Positions 57,093 through 64,000 of a stretch of DNA of 64,000 bases are shown in pieces. The notes under the pieces were generated by a model that had not been told where the DNA came from, made no database searches, and saw only the letters and a program-made list of their open reading frames with translations. The position numbers and the translations under genes were made by a program. The stretch is from Enterobacter cloacae complex sp. ECNIH7 (lineage in GTDB: Bacteria; Pseudomonadota; Gammaproteobacteria; Enterobacterales; Enterobacteriaceae). The stretch covers positions 1,860,001 to 1,924,000 of the forward strand of contig NZ_CP017990.1 in the NCBI RefSeq assembly GCF_002208095.1, written 5' to 3'. The stretch's first letter is position 1, and each line of letters opens with the position of its first letter.

Positions 57093-57122
57093 GAAAAAAA
57101 AGCCCGCATTTTCATGCGAGCT
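57093..57122 (-). terminator. Terminator of tRNA-Ser(GGA), copy 1
   Basis: GCTCGCATGAAAATGCGGGC hairpin on the minus strand is followed by eight T residues, 13 bases past the tRNA. Confidence 0.88.
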
Positions 57123-57134
57123 CTTCTTTAAATA

Positions 57135-57222
57135 TGGCGGTGAGGGGGGGATTCGAACCCCCGATACGTTGCCGTATACACACTTTCCAGGCGTGCTCCT
57201 TCAGCCACTCGGACACCTCACC
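57135..57222 (-). tRNA. tRNA-Ser (anticodon GGA), copy 1
   Basis: This 88-nt class II tRNA has an encoded CCA; anticodon GGA (complement of 57186-57188). It is identical to the copy at 60276-60363, with its own different promoter. Copy 2 holds the conserved place beside ghrA, so this one is the extra copy. Confidence 0.96.
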
Positions 57223-57265
57223 ATATTGTTTTGCTGCCTGACCGCTTGGGGGGCAACGGGGCGCT

Positions 57266-57294
57266 ACTATAGGGAGTTGCGCTAACACGGTCAA
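57266..57294 (-). promoter_or_regulatory. Promoter of tRNA-Ser(GGA), copy 1
   Basis: On the minus strand TTGACC and TATAGT are separated by 17 bp, followed by a GC-rich discriminator (AGCGCC). Confidence 0.8.
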
Positions 57295-57369
57295 GCAGAT
57301 TTTCAGCTTTAGTGCCTGTTCGGTTAAGCATTAATCAGCTCCACGGTTTTTACGTCGTGGAGCAGAGGA

Positions 57370-58047
57370 TTAACGCTGTGAATCGAGCACTTCGCTGTTT
57401 TTAACCACTTCCTGTGCTTTGCCGTAGCTTTCGATCAACAGCCGGTAAGCCGGGAAGATGTGGGTATACACCTCAGCCCACTCAGCCGCGTCCTCACGGT
57501 TCCAGGTTCGCTGGATCTCGGAGGCTACCGCCGCCGTATCCATCGGGACCACGCCGGCCTGCACCACGCGCGCCAGGGTGATCTCCTGCGCCATTTTGCT
57601 GTAGGTACCGGAGGCATCAATCACCGCAAACACTTTATAGCCGTCCGCCACCGCGCTGATTGACGGGAAAGCCATGCAGACGCTGGTGATTGTGCCCGCG
57701 ATAATTAACGTCTTACGCCCTGTCGCTTTCACCGCCGCCACAAACTCCGGGTTATCCCAGGCGTTGATCTCGCCTTTACGGGCAACATACTGCGCATGCG
57801 GCGCGTTGGCGTGGATCTCCGGGATAAGCGGTCCGTTCGGTCCCTGTGGGACGGACGCGGTGGTGATCACCGGGATCTTCGCCAGGGTAGCGATTTTTGC
57901 CAGCGCAGCCGCACGGGCGCGCAGTTCCGGCATTGGCATATCCCCAACGGTCTGGAACAGACCGCTCTGGTGATCGATAAGCAACATCACCGCATCGTTC
58001 ACATCAATAACCGGACGTGTGCCATTAAAATTCGCAGGTGTAGACAT
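57370..58047 (-). CDS. Isochorismatase-family cysteine hydrolase
   Basis: This 225-residue protein of the YcaC-like group has catalytic Asp in L-L-I-D-H-Q-S-G-L, Lys in A-R-K-G-E-I-N-A-W and the Cys in [10 protein letters not shown]. The substrate is unknown. It lies 20 bases past the pirin gene on the same strand, inside the segment bracketed by the two tRNA-Ser genes. Confidence 0.86.
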   Translation of the reverse strand: MSTPANFNGTRPVIDVNDAVMLLIDHQSGLFQTVGDMPMPELRARAAALAKIATLAKIPVITTASVPQGPNGPLIPEIHANAPHAQYVARKGEINAWDNPEFVAAVKATGRKTLIIAGTITSVCMAFPSISAVADGYKVFAVIDASGTYSKMAQEITLARVVQAGVVPMDTAAVASEIQRTWNREDAAEWAEVYTHIFPAYRLLIESYGKAQEVVKNSEVLDSQR

Positions 58048-58067
58048 TATCTTTTCCTTTATTATGT

Positions 58068-58928
58068 TCAGATCTGGCCGAAGCGGCCGGAGTTAAAATC
58101 ACGAATGGCTTCGTTGATTTCGCTTTTACTGTTCATCACAAACGGGCCATAGCCCACGATGGGTTCATTCAGCGGCTCGCCGGCCATCAGCAGCACTTTG
58201 GCATCGCTGTTCGTCTCCAGGTGCAGTTTGTCGCCTTCCTGGCTCAATACGACCAGCTGAGCTTCACCCGCCTGCGTTGTGCCGTTCACCGTGATGTTGC
58301 CTTCAAGCACGACCAGCGCGGTGCTCCAGCCTTCGGGCAGATTGAGCGTCAGGTGGCTTCCCTGGTTCAGCGCAATGTCCCAGACGTTGAGCGGGGAGAA
58401 GGTGTGCGCCGGGCCGGTTACAGCCTCGTAGCGACCGGCAATGACCCGCAGCGAACCGCTGTTGTCCGGTAGCGTCACGGTCGGGATCGCATCCTTCGTA
58501 ATGCTCTGGTAGCCCGGAGCCGCCATCTTGTCTTTGGCCGGCAGGTTGACCCAAAGCTGCATCATTTTCAGTTCTCCGCCTTTCTGCGAGAACGCGCTGG
58601 AGTGGAACTCCTCGTGCAAAATGCCTGCACCTGCCGTCATCCACTGCACGTCGCCGGGGCCAATGACGCCGCCTTTGCCCGTAGAATCGCGATGCTCCAC
58701 TTCACCGGAATAGACGATGGTGACCGTTTCAAAACCCCGGTGAGGGTGTTGGCCTACGCCGCGTTTCGCCCCATCGGCCGGAAAGGTGTACGGGCCCGCG
58801 TAGTCCAGCAGCAGGAACGGGCTCAGCGGCTCGCCGTGCGTCTGATAAGAGAACATTGAACGGACCGGGAAACCATCGCCAACCCAGTGCTGGCGGGGAG
58901 CGGTATAAACGCCTGTTACGTTTTTCAT
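58068..58928 (-). CDS. Pirin family protein
   Basis: This 286-residue bicupin has the pirin metal-binding blocks [10 protein letters not shown] and H-E-E-F-H-S. Some pirins have quercetinase activity or act as redox sensors; the role here is unknown. The start at 58928 follows CAGGAG. It is likely cotranscribed with the cysteine hydrolase and controlled by the divergent LysR protein. Confidence 0.88.
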   Translation of the reverse strand: MKNVTGVYTAPRQHWVGDGFPVRSMFSYQTHGEPLSPFLLLDYAGPYTFPADGAKRGVGQHPHRGFETVTIVYSGEVEHRDSTGKGGVIGPGDVQWMTAGAGILHEEFHSSAFSQKGGELKMMQLWVNLPAKDKMAAPGYQSITKDAIPTVTLPDNSGSLRVIAGRYEAVTGPAHTFSPLNVWDIALNQGSHLTLNLPEGWSTALVVLEGNITVNGTTQAGEAQLVVLSQEGDKLHLETNSDAKVLLMAGEPLNEPIVGYGPFVMNSKSEINEAIRDFNSGRFGQI

Positions 58929-59037
58929 GATTAACTCCTGATGTTCTGTTGATGTAATTAGCTTATATTCAGAGTTAATATCCCGGTAGATAGTGAAAAT
59001 GGCATTCACTGTTCTGAAAATGGAACGATGAGGATTT

Positions 59038-59943
59038 ATGCAGGATCTCAATGACTTCGTCTGGTTTGTGAAGGTGGTGGACTACGGTGGCTTTGCCGCG
59101 GCGGGAAGGGCGCTTGATCTGCCAAAGTCCAGGCTAAGCCGCCGGATAGCGCAGCTGGAAGAACGCCTTGGCGTGCGGCTTATCCACCGAACAACCCGAC
59201 AGTTTACGGTGACCGAGGTCGGGCAGACCTTCTACCAGCACTGTAAAGCGATGATGGTAGAGGCCGAGGCCGCGGAGGAAGCCGTTGCGGCACTGCAGGC
59301 TGAACCGCGCGGTGTTGTCAGAATTACGTGCCCAATAACTCTGTTGCATGTCCACGTGGGTCCGATGCTGGCCAGATTTATGGCGCGCTACCCCGGGATC
59401 AATCTTCAGCTTGAGGCGACCAACCGGCGGGTAGACCTGGTGGGTGAGGGGGTTGATATCGCTATCCGCGTACGCCCGCGTCCGTTTGATGACAGCGACC
59501 TGGTTTTAAGGGTGCTGGCTGACAGGGGTCATTGTCTGGTCGCCGGTCCGGCCTTAATTCAACGCCTGGGCGAACCCGTTGTGCCATCTGAACTCAGTGC
59601 CTGGCCCGGGTTAAGCATGAACGAGGGGAAACATATTCATAAATGGGCGCTGTCAGGTCCCGGAGGTGCCAAAGCGGAGATCCATTACCACCCCCGATTG
59701 ATTACCACCGATATGCTGGCGCTACGTGAAGCTGCCATGGCCGGCATCGGCGTGGTGCAACTGCCGATTTTGATGGTCAAGGACCAGCTGGCGTCAGGGG
59801 AACTGGTACGGGTGCTCAACGCGTGGGAACCCCGGCGGGAAGTGATTCACGCGGTTTATCCTTCGCGGCGCGGCCTGCTGCCGTCGGTCAGGACGCTGGT
59901 GGATTTTCTGACCGAAGAGTATGCGCGGATGGTGGAAGAGTAA
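59038..59943 (+). CDS. LysR family transcriptional regulator
   Basis: This 301-residue LysR regulator has the N-terminal winged helix (FVKVVDYGGFAAAGRALDLP, S-R-L-S-R-R-I-A-Q-L-E) and a periplasmic-binding-like effector domain. It is divergent from the pirin/cysteine-hydrolase unit, with a 109-bp promoter region between, and probably regulates it. Confidence 0.9.
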   Translation: MQDLNDFVWFVKVVDYGGFAAAGRALDLPKSRLSRRIAQLEERLGVRLIHRTTRQFTVTEVGQTFYQHCKAMMVEAEAAEEAVAALQAEPRGVVRITCPITLLHVHVGPMLARFMARYPGINLQLEATNRRVDLVGEGVDIAIRVRPRPFDDSDLVLRVLADRGHCLVAGPALIQRLGEPVVPSELSAWPGLSMNEGKHIHKWALSGPGGAKAEIHYHPRLITTDMLALREAAMAGIGVVQLPILMVKDQLASGELVRVLNAWEPRREVIHAVYPSRRGLLPSVRTLVDFLTEEYARMVEE

Positions 59944-59948
59944 TACTT

Positions 59949-59970
59949 CCCTCTCCCCTGGGGAGAGGGG
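59949..59970. terminator. Hairpin after the LysR gene
   Basis: CCCTCTCCCC and GGGGAGAGGG form a strong stem right past the stop, without a T-tract. The following GGGTGAGGGGCTCAGGCCGC resembles a dispersed enterobacterial intergenic repeat. Confidence 0.55.
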
Positions 59971-60048
59971 AAGGGTGAGGGGCTCAGGCCGCACCGAGCT
60001 GCATATAGCACCAGGGGATTCTCATCCCCCCAGAGGCGTGCAACATGC

Positions 60049-60081
60049 GAAAAAAAAAAGCCCGCATTTTCATGCGAGCTC
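60049..60081 (-). terminator. Orphan tRNA terminator copy
   Basis: The terminator hairpin of tRNA-Ser copy 1 (GCCCGCATTTTCATGCGAGC on the plus strand) is repeated here, including the long A run, but the tRNA body it should serve is missing. Confidence 0.7.
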
Positions 60082-60092
60082 TTCTTTAAATA

Positions 60093-60112
60093 TGGCGGTG
60101 AGGGGGGGGATT
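60093..60112 (-). pseudogene. 3' remnant of a tRNA-Ser(GGA)
   Basis: TGGCGGTGAGGGGGGG-ATT equals the CCA end, acceptor arm and start of the T arm of the neighbouring tRNA-Ser genes (with one extra G). It then switches into the 114-bp repeat instead of the tRNA body. With the orphan terminator beside it, this is the scar of a third tRNA-Ser copy. Confidence 0.75.
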
Positions 60113-60216
60113 GACTCGCTTCGCTCGCCCTACGGGCAGCCTGTTCGCTGCGCTCTCAGTCTGTCCAACTGGCTGTCGCCAGTTGTCGAACCCCGGTCGG
60201 GGGTTCTCATCCCCCC
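60103..60216. repeat. 114-bp tRNA-linked direct repeat, copy B
   Basis: This copy is identical to 56962-57075 over the full length and in the same orientation. Here it is fused to the tRNA-Ser 3' remnant and lies between it and the intact copy 2 tRNA. A partial third version of its right end (GGGGATTCTCATCCCCCC) occurs near 60014-60031. Confidence 0.85.
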
Positions 60217-60235
60217 TTTTCGGAGAATATAAAAG

Positions 60236-60262
60236 AAAAAAGCCCGTACTTTCGTACGAGCT
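60236..60262 (-). terminator. Terminator of tRNA-Ser(GGA), copy 2
   Basis: AGCTCGTAC-GAAA-GTACGGGCT hairpin on the minus strand is followed by a T run, 13 bases past the tRNA. Confidence 0.88.
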
Positions 60263-60275
60263 CTCATCTTAAATA

Positions 60276-60363
60276 TGGCGGTGAGGGGGGGATTCGAACC
60301 CCCGATACGTTGCCGTATACACACTTTCCAGGCGTGCTCCTTCAGCCACTCGGACACCTCACC
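60276..60363 (-). tRNA. serX: tRNA-Ser (anticodon GGA), copy 2
   Basis: This 88-nt class II tRNA is identical in sequence to copy 1. Its place next to ghrA equals that of serX in E. coli. It has its own promoter and terminator. Confidence 0.96.
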
Positions 60364-60397
60364 ATATTGTCATCCCGTTGTTGCCGGGACGGGCGCT

Positions 60398-60426
60398 AAT
60401 GTAAGGAAAAGCCGAACTGCCGTCAA
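60398..60426 (-). promoter_or_regulatory. Promoter of tRNA-Ser(GGA), copy 2
   Basis: On the minus strand TTGACG and TACATT are 17 bp apart, followed by AGCGCCC. The spacer differs wholly from that of copy 1. Confidence 0.75.
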
Positions 60427-60595
60427 CTCACTTTTTCAGTAATTTAGCGCGTTTAGACAAACTTCAAGCAACCTGACTCCTAAATGTGCACAAAGCGCCT
60501 CTTTTATCAGCAACGCGGTTTCCTGATAAATTTGTTATGCTGGCAATCCACTTGAAAACGAAAACAAAACAGTGCAATAAGAGGCAGGAATGACC

Positions 60596-61534
60596 ATGGA
60601 TATTCTCTTCTATCACCCTACATTTGATACCGCTTACTGGATTGACGCACTTTCGGCGGCGCTGCCCGGAGCACGCGTACGCGAGTGGAAGCGTGGCGAT
60701 AATGAACATGCTGATTATGCGCTGGTCTGGCACCCGCCGGTTGAGATGCTACAGGGGCGCAAACTGAAGGCGGTTTTCGCGCTGGGGGCGGGCGTTGATT
60801 CGATCCTCAGTAAACTGAAAGCGCACCCAGAAATGCTGCCTGAAAATATTCCGTTGTTCCGTCTCGAAGATACGGGAATGGGCCAGCAGATGCAGGAGTA
60901 TGCCGTGAGCCAGGTGCTGCACTGGTTCCGCCGCTTCGACGATTATCAGGCCTTTAAACAGCAATCCCACTGGGAGCCGCTGCCGGATTATCGACATGAA
61001 GATTTTACCGTTGGGATCCTCGGCGCGGGTGTGCTCGGCTCAAAAGTGGCAGAAGCACTCGCTCCGTGGGGCTTCCCGCTACGCTGCTGGAGCCGCAGCC
61101 GCAAGAATTATCCGGGCGTAGAGAGCTTTGCCGGAACGGATGAGCTTCCGTCCTTTCTGAAAGGCACGCGTGTGCTTATTAACCTGCTGCCTAATACCGC
61201 CGAAACGGTGGGCATTATCAATAGTACTCTCCTGAACCAGTTAGCCGAGCAGAGCTATTTAATGAACCTTGCGCGCGGGGTCCATGTCGTGGAAGGCGAT
61301 CTGCTGAAGGCGCTGGAAAGCGGAAAGCTCAAAGGCGCCATGCTGGATGTCTATAGCCGTGAGCCGCTGCCCGCGGAAAGCCCGCTGTGGTCGCATCCAC
61401 GCGTCGCGATGACCCCGCACGTGGCTGCCGTGACGCGTCCGGCAGAAGCGGTGGCGTATATATCCCATACCATCAGCGAAATGGAAAAGGGTAACGCGGT
61501 CACCGGACAGGTCGACAGACAGCGCGGCTACTGA
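60596..61534 (+). CDS. ghrA: Glyoxylate/hydroxypyruvate reductase A
   Basis: This 312-residue D-2-hydroxyacid dehydrogenase has the NAD(P) motif [10 protein letters not shown], the arginine in N-L-A-R-G-V-H and the catalytic His in M-T-P-H-V-A-A-V-T. It reduces glyoxylate and hydroxypyruvate with NADPH. The start at 60596 has AGGA at proper spacing and gives the E. coli length; an ATG at 60590 is too close. Glyoxylate is also a likely product of the allantoin route here. Confidence 0.95.
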   Translation: MDILFYHPTFDTAYWIDALSAALPGARVREWKRGDNEHADYALVWHPPVEMLQGRKLKAVFALGAGVDSILSKLKAHPEMLPENIPLFRLEDTGMGQQMQEYAVSQVLHWFRRFDDYQAFKQQSHWEPLPDYRHEDFTVGILGAGVLGSKVAEALAPWGFPLRCWSRSRKNYPGVESFAGTDELPSFLKGTRVLINLLPNTAETVGIINSTLLNQLAEQSYLMNLARGVHVVEGDLLKALESGKLKGAMLDVYSREPLPAESPLWSHPRVAMTPHVAAVTRPAEAVAYISHTISEMEKGNAVTGQVDRQRGY

Positions 61535-61537
61535 GAG

Positions 61538-61561
61538 AAACCCGGCGTTCGCCGGGTTTTT
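61538..61561 (+). terminator. Terminator of ghrA
   Basis: AAACCCGGC/GCCGGGTTT stem with GTTC loop, followed by T residues. Confidence 0.88.
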
Positions 61562-61618
61562 GCTAATATTCGCCGCTGATAACTGCTATCCTTTGGAAAA
61601 ACCGCAGAGGAGAGAGAG

Positions 61619-62356
61619 ATGTATCCCGTTGACCTGCATATGCACACCGTCGCCAGCACCCACGCGTATAGCAACCTCCATGATTATATCGCCCAGGCGA
61701 AGCTTAAAGGCATCAAGCTGTTCGCGATCACCGATCATGGCCCGGACATGGCGGATGCGCCGCACTACTGGCATTTTGTGAATATGCGGATCTGGCCACG
61801 CCTGGTGGACGGTATTGGGATACTGCGCGGCATTGAGGCGAACATCAAAAATACCGACGGTGAGATCGACTGCACCGGCCCGATGCTGACGTCTCTTGAC
61901 CTTATCCTCGCCGGTTTCCATGAGCCGGTTTTCCCTCCTCAGGATAAAGACACCAACACCGCGGCGATGATTGCCACCATTGCCAGCGGCAATGTGCACA
62001 TTATCAGCCATCCCGGTAACCCGAAGTATCCGATTGATATTCAGGCTGTCGCGCAGGCGGCAGCGAAGCACCGCGTGGCGCTGGAGATTAATAACTCCTC
62101 CTTTGTTCACTCGCGTAAGGGCAGCGAAGCCAACTGTCGCGACGTGGCGGCCGCCGTGCGTGACGCGGGTGGCATGGTGGCGCTGGGATCAGACTCTCAT
62201 ACCGCGTTTACGCTGGGTGATTTCAGCGAGTGCCTGAAAGTGCTGAATGATGTTAACTTCCCGGAAGCGCAAATCCTGAACGTGACCCCACGCCGCATGC
62301 TCGATTTCCTCGAGTCGCGCGGAATGGAGCCGATTGCCGAATTTGCCGATCTTTAA
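61619..62356 (+). CDS. ycdX: PHP-domain phosphatase YcdX
   Basis: This 245-residue PHP-family metalloenzyme has D-L-H-M-H-T at the N-terminus, I-T-D-H-G near 40, I-S-H-P-G and G-S-D-S-H-T-A for the trinuclear zinc site. It is a phosphatase linked to swarming in E. coli. AGAGGAGAGAG precedes the start. Confidence 0.95.
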   Translation: MYPVDLHMHTVASTHAYSNLHDYIAQAKLKGIKLFAITDHGPDMADAPHYWHFVNMRIWPRLVDGIGILRGIEANIKNTDGEIDCTGPMLTSLDLILAGFHEPVFPPQDKDTNTAAMIATIASGNVHIISHPGNPKYPIDIQAVAQAAAKHRVALEINNSSFVHSRKGSEANCRDVAAAVRDAGGMVALGSDSHTAFTLGDFSECLKVLNDVNFPEAQILNVTPRRMLDFLESRGMEPIAEFADL

Positions 62357-62377
62357 TTGTGTAATGGAATCATAAAA

Positions 62378-62932
62378 ATGAACGAGTTTTCCATCCTCTG
62401 CCGCGTGCTGGGTACGCTCTATTATCGCCAGCCGCAAGACCCGCTGTTGGTTCCGCTCTTTACGTTAATTCGTGAAGGCAAACTGGCGCAGAACTGGCCG
62501 CTGGAACAGGATGATTTACTGGAACGTCTGCAAAAAAGCTGCGACATGCAGCAGATCGCGACGGACTACAATGCGCTGTTCGTCGGCGATGAGTGCCGCG
62601 TTTCGCCATACCGTTCAGCCTGGCAGGAAGGGGCAACGGAAGCGGAAGTCCGCGCGTTCCTCTCCACGCGCGGTATGCCGCTGAGCGATACGCCGGCCGA
62701 TCATATCGGTACGCTGCTGCTGGCGGCGTCCTGGATCGAAGACAACGCTGGTGATGATGAGAACGACGCCATTGAAACCCTGTTCGAAACGTACCTGCTG
62801 CCGTGGGTCGGGACATTCCTGGGTAAAGTCGAAGCGCATGCCACCTCGCCATTCTGGAGAACGCTGGCCCCGCTGACCCGCGACGCTATCGCGGCAATGT
62901 GGGATGAGCTGGAAGAAGAAAACGAAGAGTGA
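62378..62932 (+). CDS. ycdY: TorD-family chaperone YcdY
   Basis: This 184-residue all-helical TorD/DmsD-like chaperone starts MNEFSILCRVLGTLYYRQ, as in E. coli. In E. coli YcdY assists zinc loading and activity of YcdX, encoded 21 bases upstream. The start at 62378 is the conserved one; an in-frame ATG at 62357 is unlikely. Confidence 0.94.
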   Translation: MNEFSILCRVLGTLYYRQPQDPLLVPLFTLIREGKLAQNWPLEQDDLLERLQKSCDMQQIATDYNALFVGDECRVSPYRSAWQEGATEAEVRAFLSTRGMPLSDTPADHIGTLLLAASWIEDNAGDDENDAIETLFETYLLPWVGTFLGKVEAHATSPFWRTLAPLTRDAIAAMWDELEEENEE

Positions 62933-63028
62933 TTCAGATCACATAAATTCTGCAACTCAACATTCCTACTTGCACGTAATGTGCTGCTGATCTCATTTCT
63001 ATGGTGCGCTTCTGCTAAGATGCGCGCC

Positions 63029-63511
63029 ATGAACATATTACTTTGTATCGCAATAACGACAGGTATTCTCTCTGGACTCTGGGGATGGGTTGCCGTGTCT
63101 CTCGGATTGCTCAGCTGGGCCGGGTTCCTCGGCTGTACCGCCTATTTCGCCTGTCCGCAGGGGGGCGTCAAAGGGCTCTTTATCTCTGGCTGCACGCTGA
63201 TGAGCGGTGTTATCTGGGCGCTGGTGATCGTGAAGGGCAGCGCGCTGGCACCGCATCTGGAAATCCTGGGATATGTCATGACGGGTGTCGTCGCCTTTTT
63301 AATGTGCATCCAGGCCAGGCATCTGCTGCTTTCATTTGTGCCGGGAACCTTTATGGGGGCATGTGCGACCTTTGCAGGGCAGGGGGACTGGAAGCTGGTG
63401 GTTCCCTCCCTGGCGCTGGGATTGCTGTTTGGCTATGCCATGAAAAACAGCGGTCTATGGCTGGCGTCGCGGCGGGAAAAAGCGCAAAGCATCACGGCGG
63501 TGAGCGAATAA
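63029..63511 (+). CDS. ycdZ: DUF1097 inner-membrane protein YcdZ
   Basis: This 160-residue membrane protein has about five helices (starting MNILLCIAITTGILSGLWGW) and closely resembles E. coli YcdZ; function unknown. The start at 63029 is chosen by the conserved N-terminus. It is followed by a shared bidirectional terminator and convergent csgG. Confidence 0.93.
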   Translation: MNILLCIAITTGILSGLWGWVAVSLGLLSWAGFLGCTAYFACPQGGVKGLFISGCTLMSGVIWALVIVKGSALAPHLEILGYVMTGVVAFLMCIQARHLLLSFVPGTFMGACATFAGQGDWKLVVPSLALGLLFGYAMKNSGLWLASRREKAQSITAVSE

Positions 63512-63544
63512 AAAAAAGGCGAGATAATCATCTCGCCTTTTTTA
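63512..63544. terminator. Bidirectional terminator between ycdZ and csgG
   Basis: AGGCGAGAT/ATCTCGCCT stem with an AATC loop, an A run before and a T run after, so it can stop transcripts from both sides. Confidence 0.9.
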
Positions 63545-63555
63545 TGCGCTTCCTG

Positions 63556-64000
63556 TCAGGATTCCGGAGGGACTGACATATCGCGGTATTTCACCAGAAT
63601 CGGGTTCTGCACGTCTGCTTTGTTTTGCAGATCCCACAGCCCGCGGTCTATACCGTCGTTAATTAAGTAGATCACGCCGGTTTCAATGGCTGACATCAGG
63701 CACATCATGACCGGCTCGTTAGAGGTGTAGCCGATTTCACCTTCCAGCAAACGCTGGTAATCGATGAAGCGGAATACCCCAGCCTGAACTTCATAAGACA
63801 GAATGGTTTTGCTGGTGTTCACTGAAGAGAGCACTTCGCCTGTACTGACGTTAACCACACGCAGGTTAACGGCGATTTGGTCGAGCTGATACTGGGTATC
63901 CGCACCGATACCGAAGTAACGTGCTCCCGCACCACCTGATTTAACGTTACTTTCGTAGCCAATAATCGATCCTTCAATCATCACGTTCGCTGCTGCCAGA
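63556..64000 (-). CDS. csgG: Curli secretion channel CsgG, C-terminal part
   Basis: About 148 C-terminal residues of CsgG are visible, with I-E-G-S-I-I-G-Y-E-S-N-V-K-S-G-G and the end Y-R-D-M-S-V-P-P-E-S. The gene continues past the window, so the lipoprotein signal and N-terminal half are not seen. CsgG is the outer-membrane nonamer that exports curli subunits. A GTG or ATG near 63984 is internal, not the start. Confidence 0.95.
   Translation of the reverse strand, partial: LAAANVMIEGSIIGYESNVKSGGAGARYFGIGADTQYQLDQIAVNLRVVNVSTGEVLSSVNTSKTILSYEVQAGVFRFIDYQRLLEGEIGYTSNEPVMMCLMSAIETGVIYLINDGIDRGLWDLQNKADVQNPILVKYRDMSVPPES

Noticed and set aside
57082..57294. Short frames over tRNA-Ser(GGA), also at 60130-60357
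   Set aside because: They translate the tRNA genes and their promoters and are not conserved proteins.

Overview
The window looks like a piece of an Enterobacter-type (Enterobacterales) chromosome. Protein-coding density is high and GC content is high. The right half keeps the E. coli gene neighbourhood agp - yccJ/wrbA - ymdF - rutGFEDCBA/rutR - putA/putP - efeUOB - phoH - tRNA-Ser - ghrA - ycdXYZ - csgG, with species-specific insertions. The left half, beside the serT-type tRNA-Ser(UGA), carries two accessory blocks absent from the matching E. coli K-12 region: a Gram-negative dlt-like envelope acylation operon and a long purine/urate catabolism (hpx) block. Species assignment is inference from gene content only.

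Layout. 1-2.1 kb: a YjhX (TopAI) toxin homologue with YjhP methyltransferase, then an alpha/beta hydrolase. 2.1-6.3 kb (minus): dltD-dltX-dltB-dltA-dltC-like operon with translationally coupled genes, including a 39-residue DltX-like peptide. 6.5 kb: tRNA-Ser(UGA). 6.6-26.5 kb: purine degradation. It includes a Rieske oxygenase system (HpxDE), urate hydroxylase (HpxO), HpxQ and HpxT to allantoin, guanine deaminase, an NCS1 permease, HpxS/A/B (regulator, allantoin racemase, allantoinase), HpxWXYZ (oxalurate/oxamate branch), HpxU regulator, a four-gene ABC importer whose ATPase carries a late amber codon, HpxJ and HpxK. 26.4-30.9 kb: an mgtE Mg2+ transporter behind an M-box riboswitch, a DedA protein and two SDR/HxlR pairs. 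31-35.6 kb: agp, yccJ-wrbA, ymdF, an EamA exporter and a DUF1778/GNAT toxin-antitoxin pair.

35.7-42.4 kb: rut pyrimidine catabolism with its divergent regulator rutR and a good RutR operator. 42.5-48.4 kb: divergent putA/putP with five GTTGCA PutA sites between them. 48.5-55 kb: a DUF3574 lipoprotein, a NupC-type transporter, the Fur-boxed efeUOB iron system with intact efeU, and phoH behind a Pho box. 55.4-60.4 kb: an AGCS amino-acid symporter, then two identical tRNA-Ser(GGA) genes bracketing a 3.1 kb segment (cysteine hydrolase, pirin, LysR) with 114-bp direct repeats and a tRNA 3' remnant. 60.6-64 kb: ghrA, ycdX, ycdY, ycdZ and the C-terminal part of csgG running off the end.

The metabolic theme is scavenging of nitrogen from nucleobases and amino acids: guanine, hypoxanthine and urate through allantoin and oxalurate, uracil through rut, and proline through put. 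The most unusual items are the dlt-like operon with altered DltA and DltB signature residues, and the tRNA-Ser-bounded segment.
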